A stretch of DNA of 64,000 nt, taken from Kitagawia praeruptora (lineage: Eukaryota; Streptophyta; Magnoliopsida; Apiales; Apiaceae). Location: contig CM075352.1 of assembly GCA_037693485.1 (NCBI GenBank), positions 68,512,001 to 68,576,000 of the forward strand. Direction: 5' to 3'. A program made the position numbers and the translations under genes. This document shows positions 1 through 10,285 of this stretch, piece by piece. Under the pieces are notes generated by a model. The model was not told the origin of the DNA. It ran no database searches and saw only the letters and a list, made by a program, of their open reading frames with translations. Every line of letters begins with the position of its first letter. Position 1 is the stretch's first letter.

Positions 1-1602
1 GTGGATTTATATCCACTTGGATCATTCCATTTCGGCTTAAATTGGTGTTTTGTATCTCAAGTATTGTTGTGTTTTAATCCATTTTTGTGAGAATTGTGTA
101 GGTTACATTTCAAGGTGATGGACTGGAATTCCCAGTAGATATGTGGTGTCTCTAAACTAAAAAGAGCAAGTGTCAAGAGTTGCAATGGATTTGGGCAAGA
201 AATCAGAAGTGGGACAAAAGTCAATCTGTGCAGCAAATGTTGGGCGCGGGCGCGCCAGAATGCACTGTTGATGCGCGCGGGCAAGATTCTGGGAAATATG
301 ATGCGCGCGGGCTCGCTGAAATTGGCCTGTGGAGCGCGCGGCCGCGCCTGGGCGGCAAAACTTCCAGAAATTTTCCAGAAACCAATTCAAACATAGAAAG
401 CGCTGCTAATTCAACTTCTATTCAATATGGAAAATAATTGGGACGACTAGAAAGATCCAGAATCATTTTTAAACATGGAAATTGCAATTCTTTTCCATTA
501 AAGAAAGGAAAATTACCGGAATTCTATTCTAATTCAAAGACGGTAATTGCTTGGTTGAGGAGGCACGTGGGGCTATAAATACACACCTTGGGGCACAGAA
601 AATTGATCACCTACACACTAAAATTCGTTCAGAGCACAAGAGAGAGAAGCCAAGGCGAGGATTGTGACGACAAGAAGATCTAGTCATAGTTTTCTTGTGT
701 TCTTTGTTTAGGCGTATCTTTTGGATGCTTGTTACTTTTCCGGATTTCGCTAAACCTTATTCTATTATTGATTTATTCATCTTCATTATCTTGTTTAATA
801 TCATGCTTTCGTCAAATCCCATGGTGACGAAAGGTTCGATTATGAACTAATCGTTATCGTGGGATCCTAGTGGATTTATCTATGTAGCTTAGTAGTTTGC
901 ATGCCTTAAAGATTTATGTGTGGTGAATTCTTGATATCCTCGTATGGTTGTGTTTATTGTATTTAGGTGCGTCGCGAACATTTAATATGTTAATCTCTTG
1001 CTAAACGAGAGTGGATCTTGAGATATAGAACTTGTCATGCTAGCATAGGATAGGTTGATGTTTTAAACATCATGATTTGTGGCATGAATAGAGATATTAT
1101 GCTACCCTATGTGATCTAAGTGGATAACTTGTGCTTCAACCTTTATGTTTTCATATTCTATAGAGATATAGGGTCTAAACATAATAGGTGCCTATTCATC
1201 TTCTATCTCTTTTGTGGATGTATGCATAGATTGGTACTAGTATACCGAGAGGTAACTTTTACTCTTTTCGTGTTATTCGATCAGATATCAAAACCATCGC
1301 ATGTTTTAATTAAAGACTGCAACTCTAAGTGAAGTAGATAATGAAACTAGGATTCCATGTTTATTCTCATATAAGTAATTCGATTTTTAATTCTTGTCAA
1401 TTAGTTAATTCTTAGATTTATAATTTGCATCTTATTTTAAATTAGATAATCTACCCTAAATTATTATTTTTCTTAGCAGTGAATTAAAACCATACATTGT
1501 TGCATAGGCATATTTTCCGAGTAAAACTTATCCAGATCTCTGTGGAACGAACTTAATTGTATTACTTGTGACTACGTGCGCTTGCGTAATTATAGCATAA
1601 CA
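1..1602 (+). repeat. Athila-1 left (5') LTR, lacking its first 6 bases
   Basis: It ends in ATAACA directly before the primer-binding site. From about 277 to 1602 it is almost identical to 10497-11825 of the right LTR, with roughly 2 percent differences by eye. The first ~270 bases are only distantly similar to the right LTR, although both begin with the same words (GTGGA, ATATCCACTTGGA). The U3 part holds GC-rich words built on GCGCGGGC between 241 and 335. Confidence 0.92.
564..580 (+). promoter_or_regulatory. Athila-1 LTR promoter: G-box plus TATA box
   Basis: CACGTG at 564-569 lies five bases upstream of TATAAAT at 574-580, inside the U3 part of the LTR. The right LTR has the same pair at 10784-10789 and 10794-10800. 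A palindromic G-box next to a TATA box is a classic plant promoter layout. Light or ABA/stress response is an inference from the motif only. Confidence 0.6.
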
Positions 1603-1608
1603 AGTTTT

Positions 1609-1626
1609 TGGCGCCGCTGCCGGGGA
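1609..1626 (+). other. Athila-1 primer-binding site (tRNA-Asp type)
   Basis: TGGCGCCGCTGCCGGGGA begins six bases after the LTR end. It is complementary to the 3' end of plant tRNA-Asp with one mismatch (GCTGCC where GTTGCC is expected). This primer is usual for Athila elements. Confidence 0.85.
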
Positions 1627-1742
1627 TCATTGGTGTTTTGTTTTTAGTTTATGTGCTTGTCAATAGTGGTCGTTAGCGTTCACTGACTCGGATTACTTAT
1701 TTGTTTTGTTTGTTTCGTGGTGTTTCAGGTACTTAGGTTTGT

Positions 1743-4019
1743 ATGCGAACGCGCTTACAAGCTCATTTAGAAGCACTGGCGGAAGACGATCGTGTTGAGA
1801 ATTTAGAGAATAAGAACGAGGAAACTGAAACTACAGTAGCAATGGGTGATGCAGCAGTAGCTAAGGCTTTGAAGGAGTATTCTCAGCCGAAGATCAATGA
1901 TATCCAATCTAGTATCATCAGGCCAGCCATCATGGCTAATAACTTCGAGATCAAGCCGGGCACTATTCAGATGCTACAGAATTCGGTTTAGTTTGGGGGT
2001 GCTCCTACTGAGGATCCTAACATGCATATTCGGGACTTTATCGAGATCTGTGATACTTTCAAGTTCAATGGTGTTTCGGAGGATGCTATCAAGTTGAGGT
2101 TTTTCCCATTCTTTTTGAGGGATAAGGCTAAGGGCTGGTTACACTCTCTACCATCTAGTTCCATTACTACATGGGAGGATCTTGCTCAGAAGTTTCTTAC
2201 TAAATTCTTTCCTATGGCGAAAACTGCAGCACTAAGGAACCAGCTAGCTCAATTTCAACAGCAATCTGGAGAATCTTTGTGTGAGGCGTGGGAACGTTAT
2301 AAGGAGATGCTTCGAAGGTATCCACATCATGGCATGCCTGACTGGATGGTTATTAACAGTTTCTACAATGGGTTGGGAGCACAGTCTAGACCTATGCTAG
2401 ATGTAGCATCAGGAGGAGCTCTATGGGCTAAGAACTACGATGAAGCTTATGATCTTATTGAGACGATGGCTGCCAATGAATATCAGAATCCAACCCAGAG
2501 GCTTTCTCAAGGCAAGGTAGCAGGTTTGTTCGAGGTGGATACAGCTTCAGCTATTGCAGCTCAGTTGAAGGCTTTGACTATGAAGGTGGATTCTCTTGCA
2601 AATTACAGAGTTCAGCAGGTTGCTAGTGTATGTGAGCTATGTGCGGGCGCACATGAGACCAATCAATGTGCTATCTCTTCTGAATCAGCACAGTTCGTGA
2701 GTAATTTCCAGAGATCTAATGTACCGGTTCCAGCCACTTATCATCCTAACAACCGGAATCATCCCAACTTCAGCTGGAGCAACAATCAAGGTGCACAACA
2801 ACCTTATCAGCAAGCCAAGCCATTCAATCAAGGCTATCAACAGCCTTATGCTCCGAGGGCACCATATCAACCTCCAGGATTTCAGCAGCAACAGCCCCAG
2901 GCTCAGGTGGGGTAATCTTATGAAAAATCAGAGATAGATGATTTGAGGATGATGATGAAGAATCTGCAAGCTTCTCAAAAGATCTTTGAGAGCCAGCTGG
3001 GACAGATTTCAAGTGCTTTATTTAGTAGGCCACAAGGAACTCTTCCTAGTGATACAGAGACTAATCCAGGTAGGAGAGACAACAAAGAACAGGTGAAAGC
3101 TGTGACATTGAGATTAGGAAAGGTTACATCAGATCCAAAATCAGCCGCTAAAGAAGATGATGAAGTGTAGAAACAGCAAGTTGAAAAATCTGCAGTGCCC
3201 GAAATTGAAAAATCTGATGTAGTAGTTGATGAGCTAGATGGTGAGGTAGAGAAGAGCAAGGAACCTGTTAAAGCTTCTGTGGAACAGTCTACTCAGATCT
3301 ATCCTCCTCCTCCATATCCTAGAAGACTCCAGAAGCAGAATTTGGACAAGAAGTTTGCTAAGTTCTTAGAGGTGTTCAAGAAATTGCAGATTAATATTCC
3401 TTTTGCGGAAGCTCTTGAACAGATGCCGAGCTATGCCAAGTTCATGAAGGGTATTCTTTCTCGTAAGTTGAAGCTCGATGAATTAGAGATCGTTGCTCTA
3501 ACGGAAGAGTGTAGTGCCATTCTGCAACAAAAGTTGCCACCAAAGCTTAAAGATCCGGGGAGTTTCACCATCCCATGCACTATTGGCAACCTTTCTTTCA
3601 GTAAGTGTTTGTGTGATTTATGAGCTAGTATCAATCTCATGCCCTTGTCAGTCTACATGCAACTTGGTCTACCGGAACCAAAGCCAACTAACATCTCTTT
3701 GTAGTTGGCTGATCGATCTATCACATATCCAAGGGGCATAGTGGAGGATGTCTTGGTAAAAGTGGATAAACTCATATTTCCTGCTGATTTTGTGATCTTG
3801 GATTTTGAAGAAGATAAGAAGATTCCCATAATCTTGGGAAGACCATTCTTGGCTACAGGAAGGACCTTGATTGATGTGCAGAAAGGGGAACTCACTATGA
3901 GGGTGCAAGACCAGAATGTTACTTTTAATGTGTTCAATGCAATGAAATTTCCTACGGATGAAGAAGAATGCTTGAAGGTGGATTTGGTCGATTCTGCAGT
4001 TAATATGGAGATTGAGTAG
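1743..4019 (+). pseudogene. Athila-1 gag and protease, broken by nonsense codons
   Basis: One reading frame runs through gag and protease, interrupted by stop codons at 1989, 2913, 3168, 3621, 3702 and 4017 and otherwise open. The capsid-like gag core lies at about 2020-2480 (DKAKGWLHSLP, DLAQKFLTKFFP, EAWERYKEML). A zinc knuckle follows near 2630 (CELC...H...C, CX2CX3HX4C). A Gln/Pro-rich tail spans 2770-2900. The protease active site is read at about 3610-3640, where the Asp-Leu motif is followed by a TGA in place of the expected glycine codon. A protease-like ILGRPFLATGRTLID block follows at about 3830. Several stops look like single-base changes of CAG or GGA codons. The product is the structural polyprotein and its processing enzyme. 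Confidence 0.88.
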
Positions 4020-7000
4020 TTGTTAAAATCTGATTCTTTGGAAAAAGTTCTAGTTGGTGATTCTGATTTTGAAGAGGAAGATATAGCCGAGCAGTTACAA
4101 CAGTTGAATTCAGCTCCATGGAGAAGGAGAGTTGACTTGCCTTTTGAATCTCTTGGGTTAGCAGAGCTGAAAAATTCTCAGGGGCGTCTTAAACCATCTA
4201 TTGAGGAAGCTCCTACACTTGAACTCAAACCACTTTCGGAACACTTGAGGTATGCTTTTCTTGGTGATACATCTACATTACCTGTTATTATTGCTTCTAA
4301 CTTGTCAGCTAGTGCGGAAGATAAGCTCTTACGAATTTTGAGGGAGTTCAAGTCAGCAATTGGTTGGACCATAGCAGATATCAAGGGAATCAGCCCTTAT
4401 TATTCCATGCACAAAATTCTGCTAGAGGAAGGAGCTAAGCCTACTGTTCAACATCAAAGAAGACTCAATCCTATTATGAAAGAGGTGGTGAAGAAGGAAA
4501 TTCTAAAGTGGTTAGATGCTGGTATAATCTATCCTATCTCAGATAGTTCTTGGGTGAGTCCGGTTCAATTTGTGCCAAAGAAGGGAGGCATGACTGTTGT
4601 TGCTAATGAGAAGAACGAGCTCATCCCTACTCGGACAGTCACGGGGTGGAGAGTTTGCATGGACTATCGGAAGCTCAACAAAGCCACGAGAAAAGACCAC
4701 TTTCCTCTTCCATTCATTGATCAGATGTTAGACAGGTTGGCTGGACACGAGTATTATTGTTTGCTTGATGGTTATTCTGGTTATAATCAGATTTGTATTG
4801 CTTCGGAAGATCAAGAGAAGACCACATTCACATGTCCTTTTGGTACTTTTGCTTTTCGTCGAGTTTCTTTTGGACTTTGTGGTGCTCCTGCTACTTTTCA
4901 AAGGTGCATGATGACTATTTTCTCAGATATGATTGGCACTAATGTGGAGGTTTTCATGGATGATTTCTCAGTTTTTGGCACTTCATATGATGAGTGCTTG
5001 CATAATCTTGGCTTGGTATTGAAACGTTGTGTGGAGACTAACTTGGTGCTTAATTGGGAGAAGTGTCACTTTATGGTGCAAGAAGGAATTATTCTTGGGC
5101 ACAAGGTATCTAGCAAGGGACTTGAAGTGGATAGGGCCAAGGTGGAGACAATCGAAAATCTTCCTCCACCCATCTCTGTTAAAGGAATTCGCAGTTTTCT
5201 TGGTCATGCGGGATTCTATAGGCGATTCATTCAAGACTTCTCGAAAATCTCTAAACCTTTATGCAACCTGTTGGAGAAGGATGTTCCTTTCAAATTTGAT
5301 GATGAGTGCCTTGCAGCTTTTGAACTTTTGAAGAAGAAGTTGACAACTACACCTGTCATTACCGCACCTAATTGGGAGGAGCCGTTCGAGCTTATGTGTG
5401 ATGCTAGTGACTATGCTGTTGGAGCTGTGCTTGGTCAAAGGAAAGACAAAATATTTCATGTGGTTTACTATGCTAGTAAAACACTTAATGATGCACAGCT
5501 TAATTACACTACTACTGAGAAGGAGTTGCTAGCTGTTGTCTATGCTTTCGAGAAATTCAGATCTTATTTGCTTGGTACGAAGGTGATTGTTTATACAGAT
5601 CATGCTGCTATTCGATATCTCATGTCGAAGAAGGATTCTAAGCCTAGATTGATTCATTGGGTGCTTCTTTTGCAAGAGTTTGATATGGAAATCAAGGATA
5701 GGAAGGGCACGGAAAATCAAGTAGCTGATCATCTATCACGTTTGGAGGACCACGGTAAGGATTCACATGCCAAATCTCTTATTAATGAATCTTTTCCAGA
5801 TGAGCAACTTTTTGGGGTGCAAGGTGAAGAGACATGGTTTGCAGATTATGTGAACTATCTTGTAAGTAATGTTATTCCCCCGGAATTCTCTTATGCTCAA
5901 AAGAAAAAGTTTCTACATGATGTGAAATGGTACCGTTGGGACGAGCCATTTCTGTTCAAGCTTGGTGTGGATCAGATTTTGAGGAGGTGCATTCCTTATA
6001 ATGAGACGGAGAGTATTTTGCATGATTGTCATTCTACCACATATGGAGGCCATTATGGTGGTGATAAAACAGCTCAGAAAGTACTTCAAGCTGGATTCTA
6101 TTGGCCGACTCTGTTTAAAGATGCTCATAGGTATGTGATGAGTTGTGATCGATGCCAAAGGGTTGGTAATATCTCTAGGAGGAACGAGATGTCTCTTAAC
6201 ACTATTCTTGAAGTCGAGATGTTTGATGTGTGGGGGATTGATTTCATGGGTCCATTTGTTTCGTCTTGTAATAATCAGTACATCTTGCTAGCTGTGGATT
6301 ACGTGTCTAAATGGGTTGAGGTGAAAGCCTTACCAACCAATGATGCTAAGGTGGTGTTGAATTTTCTTCACAAGCAGATTTTCACACGTTTTGGGACTCC
6401 ACGAGCTATAATCAGTGATGAGGGGACACACTTCTGTAATCGTCAATTTACTGCTATGATGGCAAGGTATAATGTGACGCATCGAGTTACCACTGCTTAT
6501 CATCCCCAAACTAATGGTCAAGCGGAGGTTTCGAATCGTGAAATCAAAAGAATTCTTGAGAAAGTGGTGAATCCATCTCGTAAGGATTGGTCGTTGAAGT
6601 TAGACGAGGCGTTTTGGGCGTACAGAACTGCTTATAAGACACCTCTTGGGATGTCTCCTTATCAGTTAGTTTTGGTAAGGCTTGTCATTTGCCGGCTGAG
6701 CTAGAGCACAAGGCCTATTGGGCGTTGAAGAAATTGAATTTGGATATCTCAGCTGCGGGTGAAAAACGTCTACTTCAGTTGAATGAACTTGAGGAGTTCC
6801 GTGAGCATGCTTACGAGAATGCTAAAATGTACAAGGAGAAGGTTAAAAGGTGGCATGATAGGAAGTTGGTGCAGAAGATATTTGTGCCGGGACAACGGGT
6901 TTTGCTGTACAACTCTCGCCTTAAACTTTTTCCAGGAAAGCTCAAGTCGAAGTGGTCGGGTCCTTTTACAGTCAAGGAGGTATTTCCACATGGAGCGGTG

Positions 7001-7117
7001 GAGATATTTAGGGGATCTTTCAATGATGCTTTCAAAGTGAATGGCCATCGACTTAAGCCTTATTATGGAGGAACGGTGAACCGTGAGAAGGTTGTCGCCA
7101 TTTTGTCAAAAACGTGA
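4020..7117 (+). pseudogene. Athila-1 pol: reverse transcriptase, RNase H, integrase (one frameshift)
   Basis: An 894-codon uninterrupted stretch (4020-6704) holds RT with WRVCMDYRKLN at about 4650 and the catalytic FMDD at 4953-4964. RNase H follows (CDASD near 5400, TEKELLA near 5517, YTDHAA near 5592). Integrase has the HHCC zinc finger (about 6020-6160) and the D, D, E core: GIDFMGPF at about 6237, ISDEGTHF at about 6412, HPQTNGQAEV at about 6500. A one-base loss near 6670 shifts the frame, and the integrase C-terminal part continues in 6689-7117 (FVPGQRVLLYNSRL, KWSGPF). The enzymes copy the RNA and insert the cDNA. RT and RNase H look intact, but the upstream stops would block a normal polyprotein. 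Confidence 0.92.
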
Positions 7118-7127
7118 AGTTTCGGAA

Positions 7128-7177
7128 GTACGTCGAGCTATTGACGTAAAACAAGCGCTTCTTGGGAGGCAACCCAT
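7128..7177 (+). other. Post-pol double-hairpin motif of Athila-1
   Basis: Eleven bases after the pol stop, TACGTC (7129-7134) can pair with GACGTA (7143-7148) around a loop containing AGCTAT. After AAGCGCTTCT follows TGGG-AGGCAA-CCCA (7163-7176). The same layout occurs at 21206-21253 in Athila-3 and 32137-32185 in Athila-2 with different stem bases but the same pairing. The word GGGAGGCAACCC is widely repeated in Athila-like plant elements. Its function is unknown. Confidence 0.65.
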
Positions 7178-7734
7178 GGTATCATGTATTTTTATTAGTA
7201 TTCAGTATGTAGGAGTTGTTTGAAAAAAAAAATCTGGAATTTCTTTTTGGCGCGGGCGCGCGGATTTTATATATGAGAGTGGCGTGGGCGCGCGGATGTT
7301 CTGTGAAAAAAAAAAATTCGAACAGACAGCAGTTGTGTTTTATTCTCAATTCTCTTCCTTTTCTTTCCCAAATTCGAACCCTAACTTCTTTGTACCCTAA
7401 AACTCTAATTCTCTACATATCATCTCTGAATCATTTCCTCATTACAAATCCTATACATACATGCCCACCTATACATACACATCTATTTAAACTACACACA
7501 TCTACATTTTTTTTTCTCGAATCATTCAAGCTTCAAGGGGGATACGAATTTTGAGTTTGGGGGCTGATTTTGCAAGAGCTATCTCTACAAATTCGATTTG
7601 GGTAATCTCTTGTTCTAATTTATTTTTAATTTCGAATTGTGGGCTTGCAAATTGTGGTGTTTGTGTGCGAATTGTGGGCAGATTTTGGGCAAATTTGGTC
7701 CGTGTTGGTGTGATTTTTGTTTGTCTTGATTACT
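7178..7734 (+). other. Athila-1 spacer between pol and the extra ORF
   Basis: Noncoding. It holds two GC-rich words (GGCGCGGGCGCGCGG around 7249 and 7284) of the kind also found in this element's LTR. A pyrimidine-rich leader-like stretch follows (7330-7520). No credible ORF is seen. It could be the leader of a subgenomic mRNA for the downstream ORF, which is an inference. Confidence 0.4.
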
Positions 7735-8844
7735 ATGGCACCAAAAAGAGCTCGGGTTGTGGGTAGTAGTTCCCATGGTCGGTCGTTGTCGGGTTCGGAT
7801 TCGAGTTCGGATGATGACATGAATAAGTTTCGGTCTGTTGAGGCTCAGACTGAGTATGGTAAATTGATGACTCGGTCTGTAGCGAAGGATAGGATTTGGT
7901 TGGTGACTGCTGATGATGGTGAGATTTTGGGTATGGTTCAGACTAGGGGTTGGCAGAGTTTGTTTGAGCTTGCATCTGCAGTTCCGTTGAGCATAGTTCG
8001 GGAGTTCTATGCGAATGCTAAGGAGGCTAGGGATGGTTTTTCTATTGTTAGGGGTGTTACTGTTGATTATTCTACACGTGCTATTCGGTTGATGCTTGGT
8101 TTGCCGGATAAACCTGCTGGGGCGGAGGATTGGACTTTTAAGTCCAGGACTGAGGTGGATTTGGATGAGATTGTGGCACGACTGTGTGTGCCAGGAACGG
8201 CTTGGAAGCTGAAGCCAGGGTCGGCGGAGAAGGCTACTTTCCAAGCTGCTACTATGAATAGGTATGCTAGGGATTGGAACTCCTTCATTTATGCTAATCT
8301 GTTGCCTACTACGCATACACATGAGGTGACAGTGGATAGAGCTATCTTGTTGTGGGGTATTCTGAATGGGCATTATATAGATGTTGGTTATCTGGTTAAT
8401 CAGAATATTCTCCGGTTTCTGAGGAGTTCGATAGGAGCGATTCCCCATGGTTCTATTATTACGAGGTTGTGCTCGATGGCTGGGGTTACATGGTCTTCTG
8501 AGGAGCAGATTCAGATGCCGGATGGACCCATTGATGTGTCGAAGTTGGTGGAATGGCAGGGCGGCATTCCTCATCCTGGGGGTTTGGGTTACGAGATAGC
8601 TGGTGCTCCTCCGGTTCAGCAGGTTCCTGTTGCAGTCTCGAGTGCTTCCCATGATAGGCGGATGATGAGGCGTATGGATGCCTTGTACGAGAGTCAGAGC
8701 CGTTTTTCAGCGAGACTGACTCAGGCTTTCAGTACTACCTTTGGAGCTAGTGGTATTCATGTTGAGTGGCCATTTTTTGGATCGGACACTGTGTATCCAC
8801 CGCCTGATTCTCCACCCGAGGAGGGTGATGACGCCGCGGCGTAG
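7735..8844 (+). CDS. Athila-1 extra ORF (369 codons), putative plant transposon protein domain
   Basis: An uninterrupted ORF from ATG 7735 to TAG 8842, in the place where Athila elements carry their env-like ORF. The N-terminus is basic then Ser/Asp-rich (APKRARVVGSS, SDSSSDDD). The central 200 residues match the pattern I know from the family called putative plant transposon protein (Pfam Transposase_32). Its landmarks in order are VREFYANA, VRGVTVDYSTRAIRLMLGLP, LCVPGTAW, ARDWNSFIYANLLPTTHTHEV, AILLWGILNG, and a Leu-Cys-Ala-Gly-Val end. The tail is Pro/Glu-rich. No signal peptide or membrane helix is visible, so an envelope role is not supported. The ATG at 7735 was chosen because the frame upstream has only non-ATG starts. 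Its integrity contrasts with the decayed gag-pol. Function unknown. Confidence 0.78.
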   Translation: MAPKRARVVGSSSHGRSLSGSDSSSDDDMNKFRSVEAQTEYGKLMTRSVAKDRIWLVTADDGEILGMVQTRGWQSLFELASAVPLSIVREFYANAKEARDGFSIVRGVTVDYSTRAIRLMLGLPDKPAGAEDWTFKSRTEVDLDEIVARLCVPGTAWKLKPGSAEKATFQAATMNRYARDWNSFIYANLLPTTHTHEVTVDRAILLWGILNGHYIDVGYLVNQNILRFLRSSIGAIPHGSIITRLCSMAGVTWSSEEQIQMPDGPIDVSKLVEWQGGIPHPGGLGYEIAGAPPVQQVPVAVSSASHDRRMMRRMDALYESQSRFSARLTQAFSTTFGASGIHVEWPFFGSDTVYPPPDSPPEEGDDAAA

Positions 8845-8875
8845 GTATGTTTTTACTTTCCCTCGTATTACTTTC

Positions 8876-8914
8876 ATTCAATGGGGTCATTGAATATCTT
8901 CAGTTTGGGGGTGG
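8876..8914 (+). other. Athila-1 internal hairpin plus polypurine-like tract
   Basis: ATTCAATG (8876-8883), loop GGGT, CATTGAAT (8888-8895) is a perfect 8-bp stem. Six bases later comes CAGTTTGGGGGTGG (8901-8914), almost the same as the true polypurine tract at 10273-10285. It lies 31 bases after the extra ORF stop. Confidence 0.6.
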
Positions 8915-10248
8915 TTTGGGGGAAAAGTATTGTATATGTAGTATTAGTATCATTGTGTTCATATAGGATATCATGTTTGCATATTAGTCGTAATTCATTC
9001 ATATATGTTCGTGATATTTATGTGTGTTTCATTTAGGACATTCTGTGATTTTTGTTTGTTTTACCATGTGAGTCATATTAGTTGCATTATCATGGCATGC
9101 ATATTTCATGATCCTTTAGGACGAGCTGATTCTGATTGATAGGTGGATGTTGATTTGGGTGTGATGATGATGAGTAGAGGGCTGATTTATAGTTTCTATG
9201 AAATTGACTTGCATGTTACGGAAACAAAATTAATTACACAGTCTCATTGGGTGCTTTTGGGCTAGGTTAGGGTCATGCTTGTTGGATGTTTTGAGATTTA
9301 ATCACTTGTTTATATTTAGAATTTTCGTTATTCCCTTTATAGAGTAGGAACATTAAAGTCTGAGTTTGGGGGAAAACAGGAATTTCATGCTAGTTGTTAA
9401 TAATTGTCAATAATGGCTAGGCGTCAAATGGCTAGTATCCAGCTCATATTTATATGAGTAGTCTAGGGTTGGAAATGAGAAAGGCTCATTCCAGATTGCG
9501 GAAAAAAAATGAAAAAAAAGGGAAAAAGAAAAAAAAGAAAAAAAAAGAGTCAATAAGTTATTTGTTTATATGCAAAATTAACCAGAGTGAGCTCTTTAAT
9601 ACTCGAGTAATTAAGTCTGAGGGGACTTAGTCCTAGTAACCTAAAGCCCTGGTGGTTTGGGATTGCTGACCTAACACTCGCTACATGGGTATTATTGTAT
9701 AAGCCTTTTGGGGTCTCATTCATTGCACGGTAAAATAAGCATGCGTATTGTATATAGTATTATGTGTCATAGTAATAAAGCATGAGTTTCTGTCTACCTT
9801 GGATAAGGGTGGAGGTGTTCCTAGGTTATGAAGTGTCTACAGTCTATTCTGTTTATAAACCTGTGATTGTCTTGACAGAAAGCATGTATGATTTTTGACC
9901 TAGTTTTGGGAGTATTTCTGATGAGCATTGCACACACGCACGTTTCTGTTCATGTACTGTTAGTATACGGAGACTTAGTCGAGCTCTGCTTGGATTTGTT
10001 GCATTCGTTGAGATATTTGCTTGTTAGTTGGTTTTGGTGAGTTTGAAGGGGATCTTGCATTTTCATATTAGTTGCATTCATGCATTGCATTGCATTGGAT
10101 TTTGTGGGTACATTCACTATAGGCCCTCACGAGACCTTACTCGTCCACTAGGGCTGCCTAGGGGTTTAAAGGGCTTGTTGCATATGCCAAATGCAACCGT
10201 GATCACCTACGGAAGTGGTACTAGTTAGTTAGTTAGTTGTAACTATTT
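8915..10248 (+). other. Athila-1 3' noncoding region
   Basis: No gene is seen in 1.3 kb. It contains the palindrome CTCATA-TTTA-TATGAG near 9446 and AATGAG/CTCATT near 9475. An encoded A-rich tract spans 9500-9548. A conserved block of about 120 nt runs 10097-10216 with two small stems (ACGAG/CTCGT near 10128 and GTTGCAT/ATGCAAC near 10177). The same order of landmarks recurs in Athila-2 and Athila-3. Confidence 0.55.
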
Positions 10249-10285
10249 ATGCTTGAGGACAAGCATCGGTTTAAGTTTGGGGGTG
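10249..10285 (+). other. Athila-1 terminal hairpin and polypurine tract
   Basis: ATGCTTG-AGGA-CAAGCAT (10249-10266) is a perfect 7-bp hairpin. The polypurine tract AAGTTTGGGGGTG (10273-10285) directly abuts the right LTR, which begins TGATAAG at 10286. The tract primes plus-strand DNA synthesis in LTR elements. The role of the hairpin is unknown. Confidence 0.8.

Noticed and set aside
1120..1332. 70-codon frame inside the Athila-1 LTR, repeated at 11343-11555
   Set aside because: Present in both LTRs simply because LTRs are copies; no similarity to any protein and no support for translation.
7615..8652. 345-codon minus-strand frame opposite the Athila-1 extra ORF
   Set aside because: It is the antisense shadow of the plus-strand ORF, with biased composition (Asn, Arg, Ser, Ile) and no protein motif. 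The plus-strand frame has a recognisable domain.
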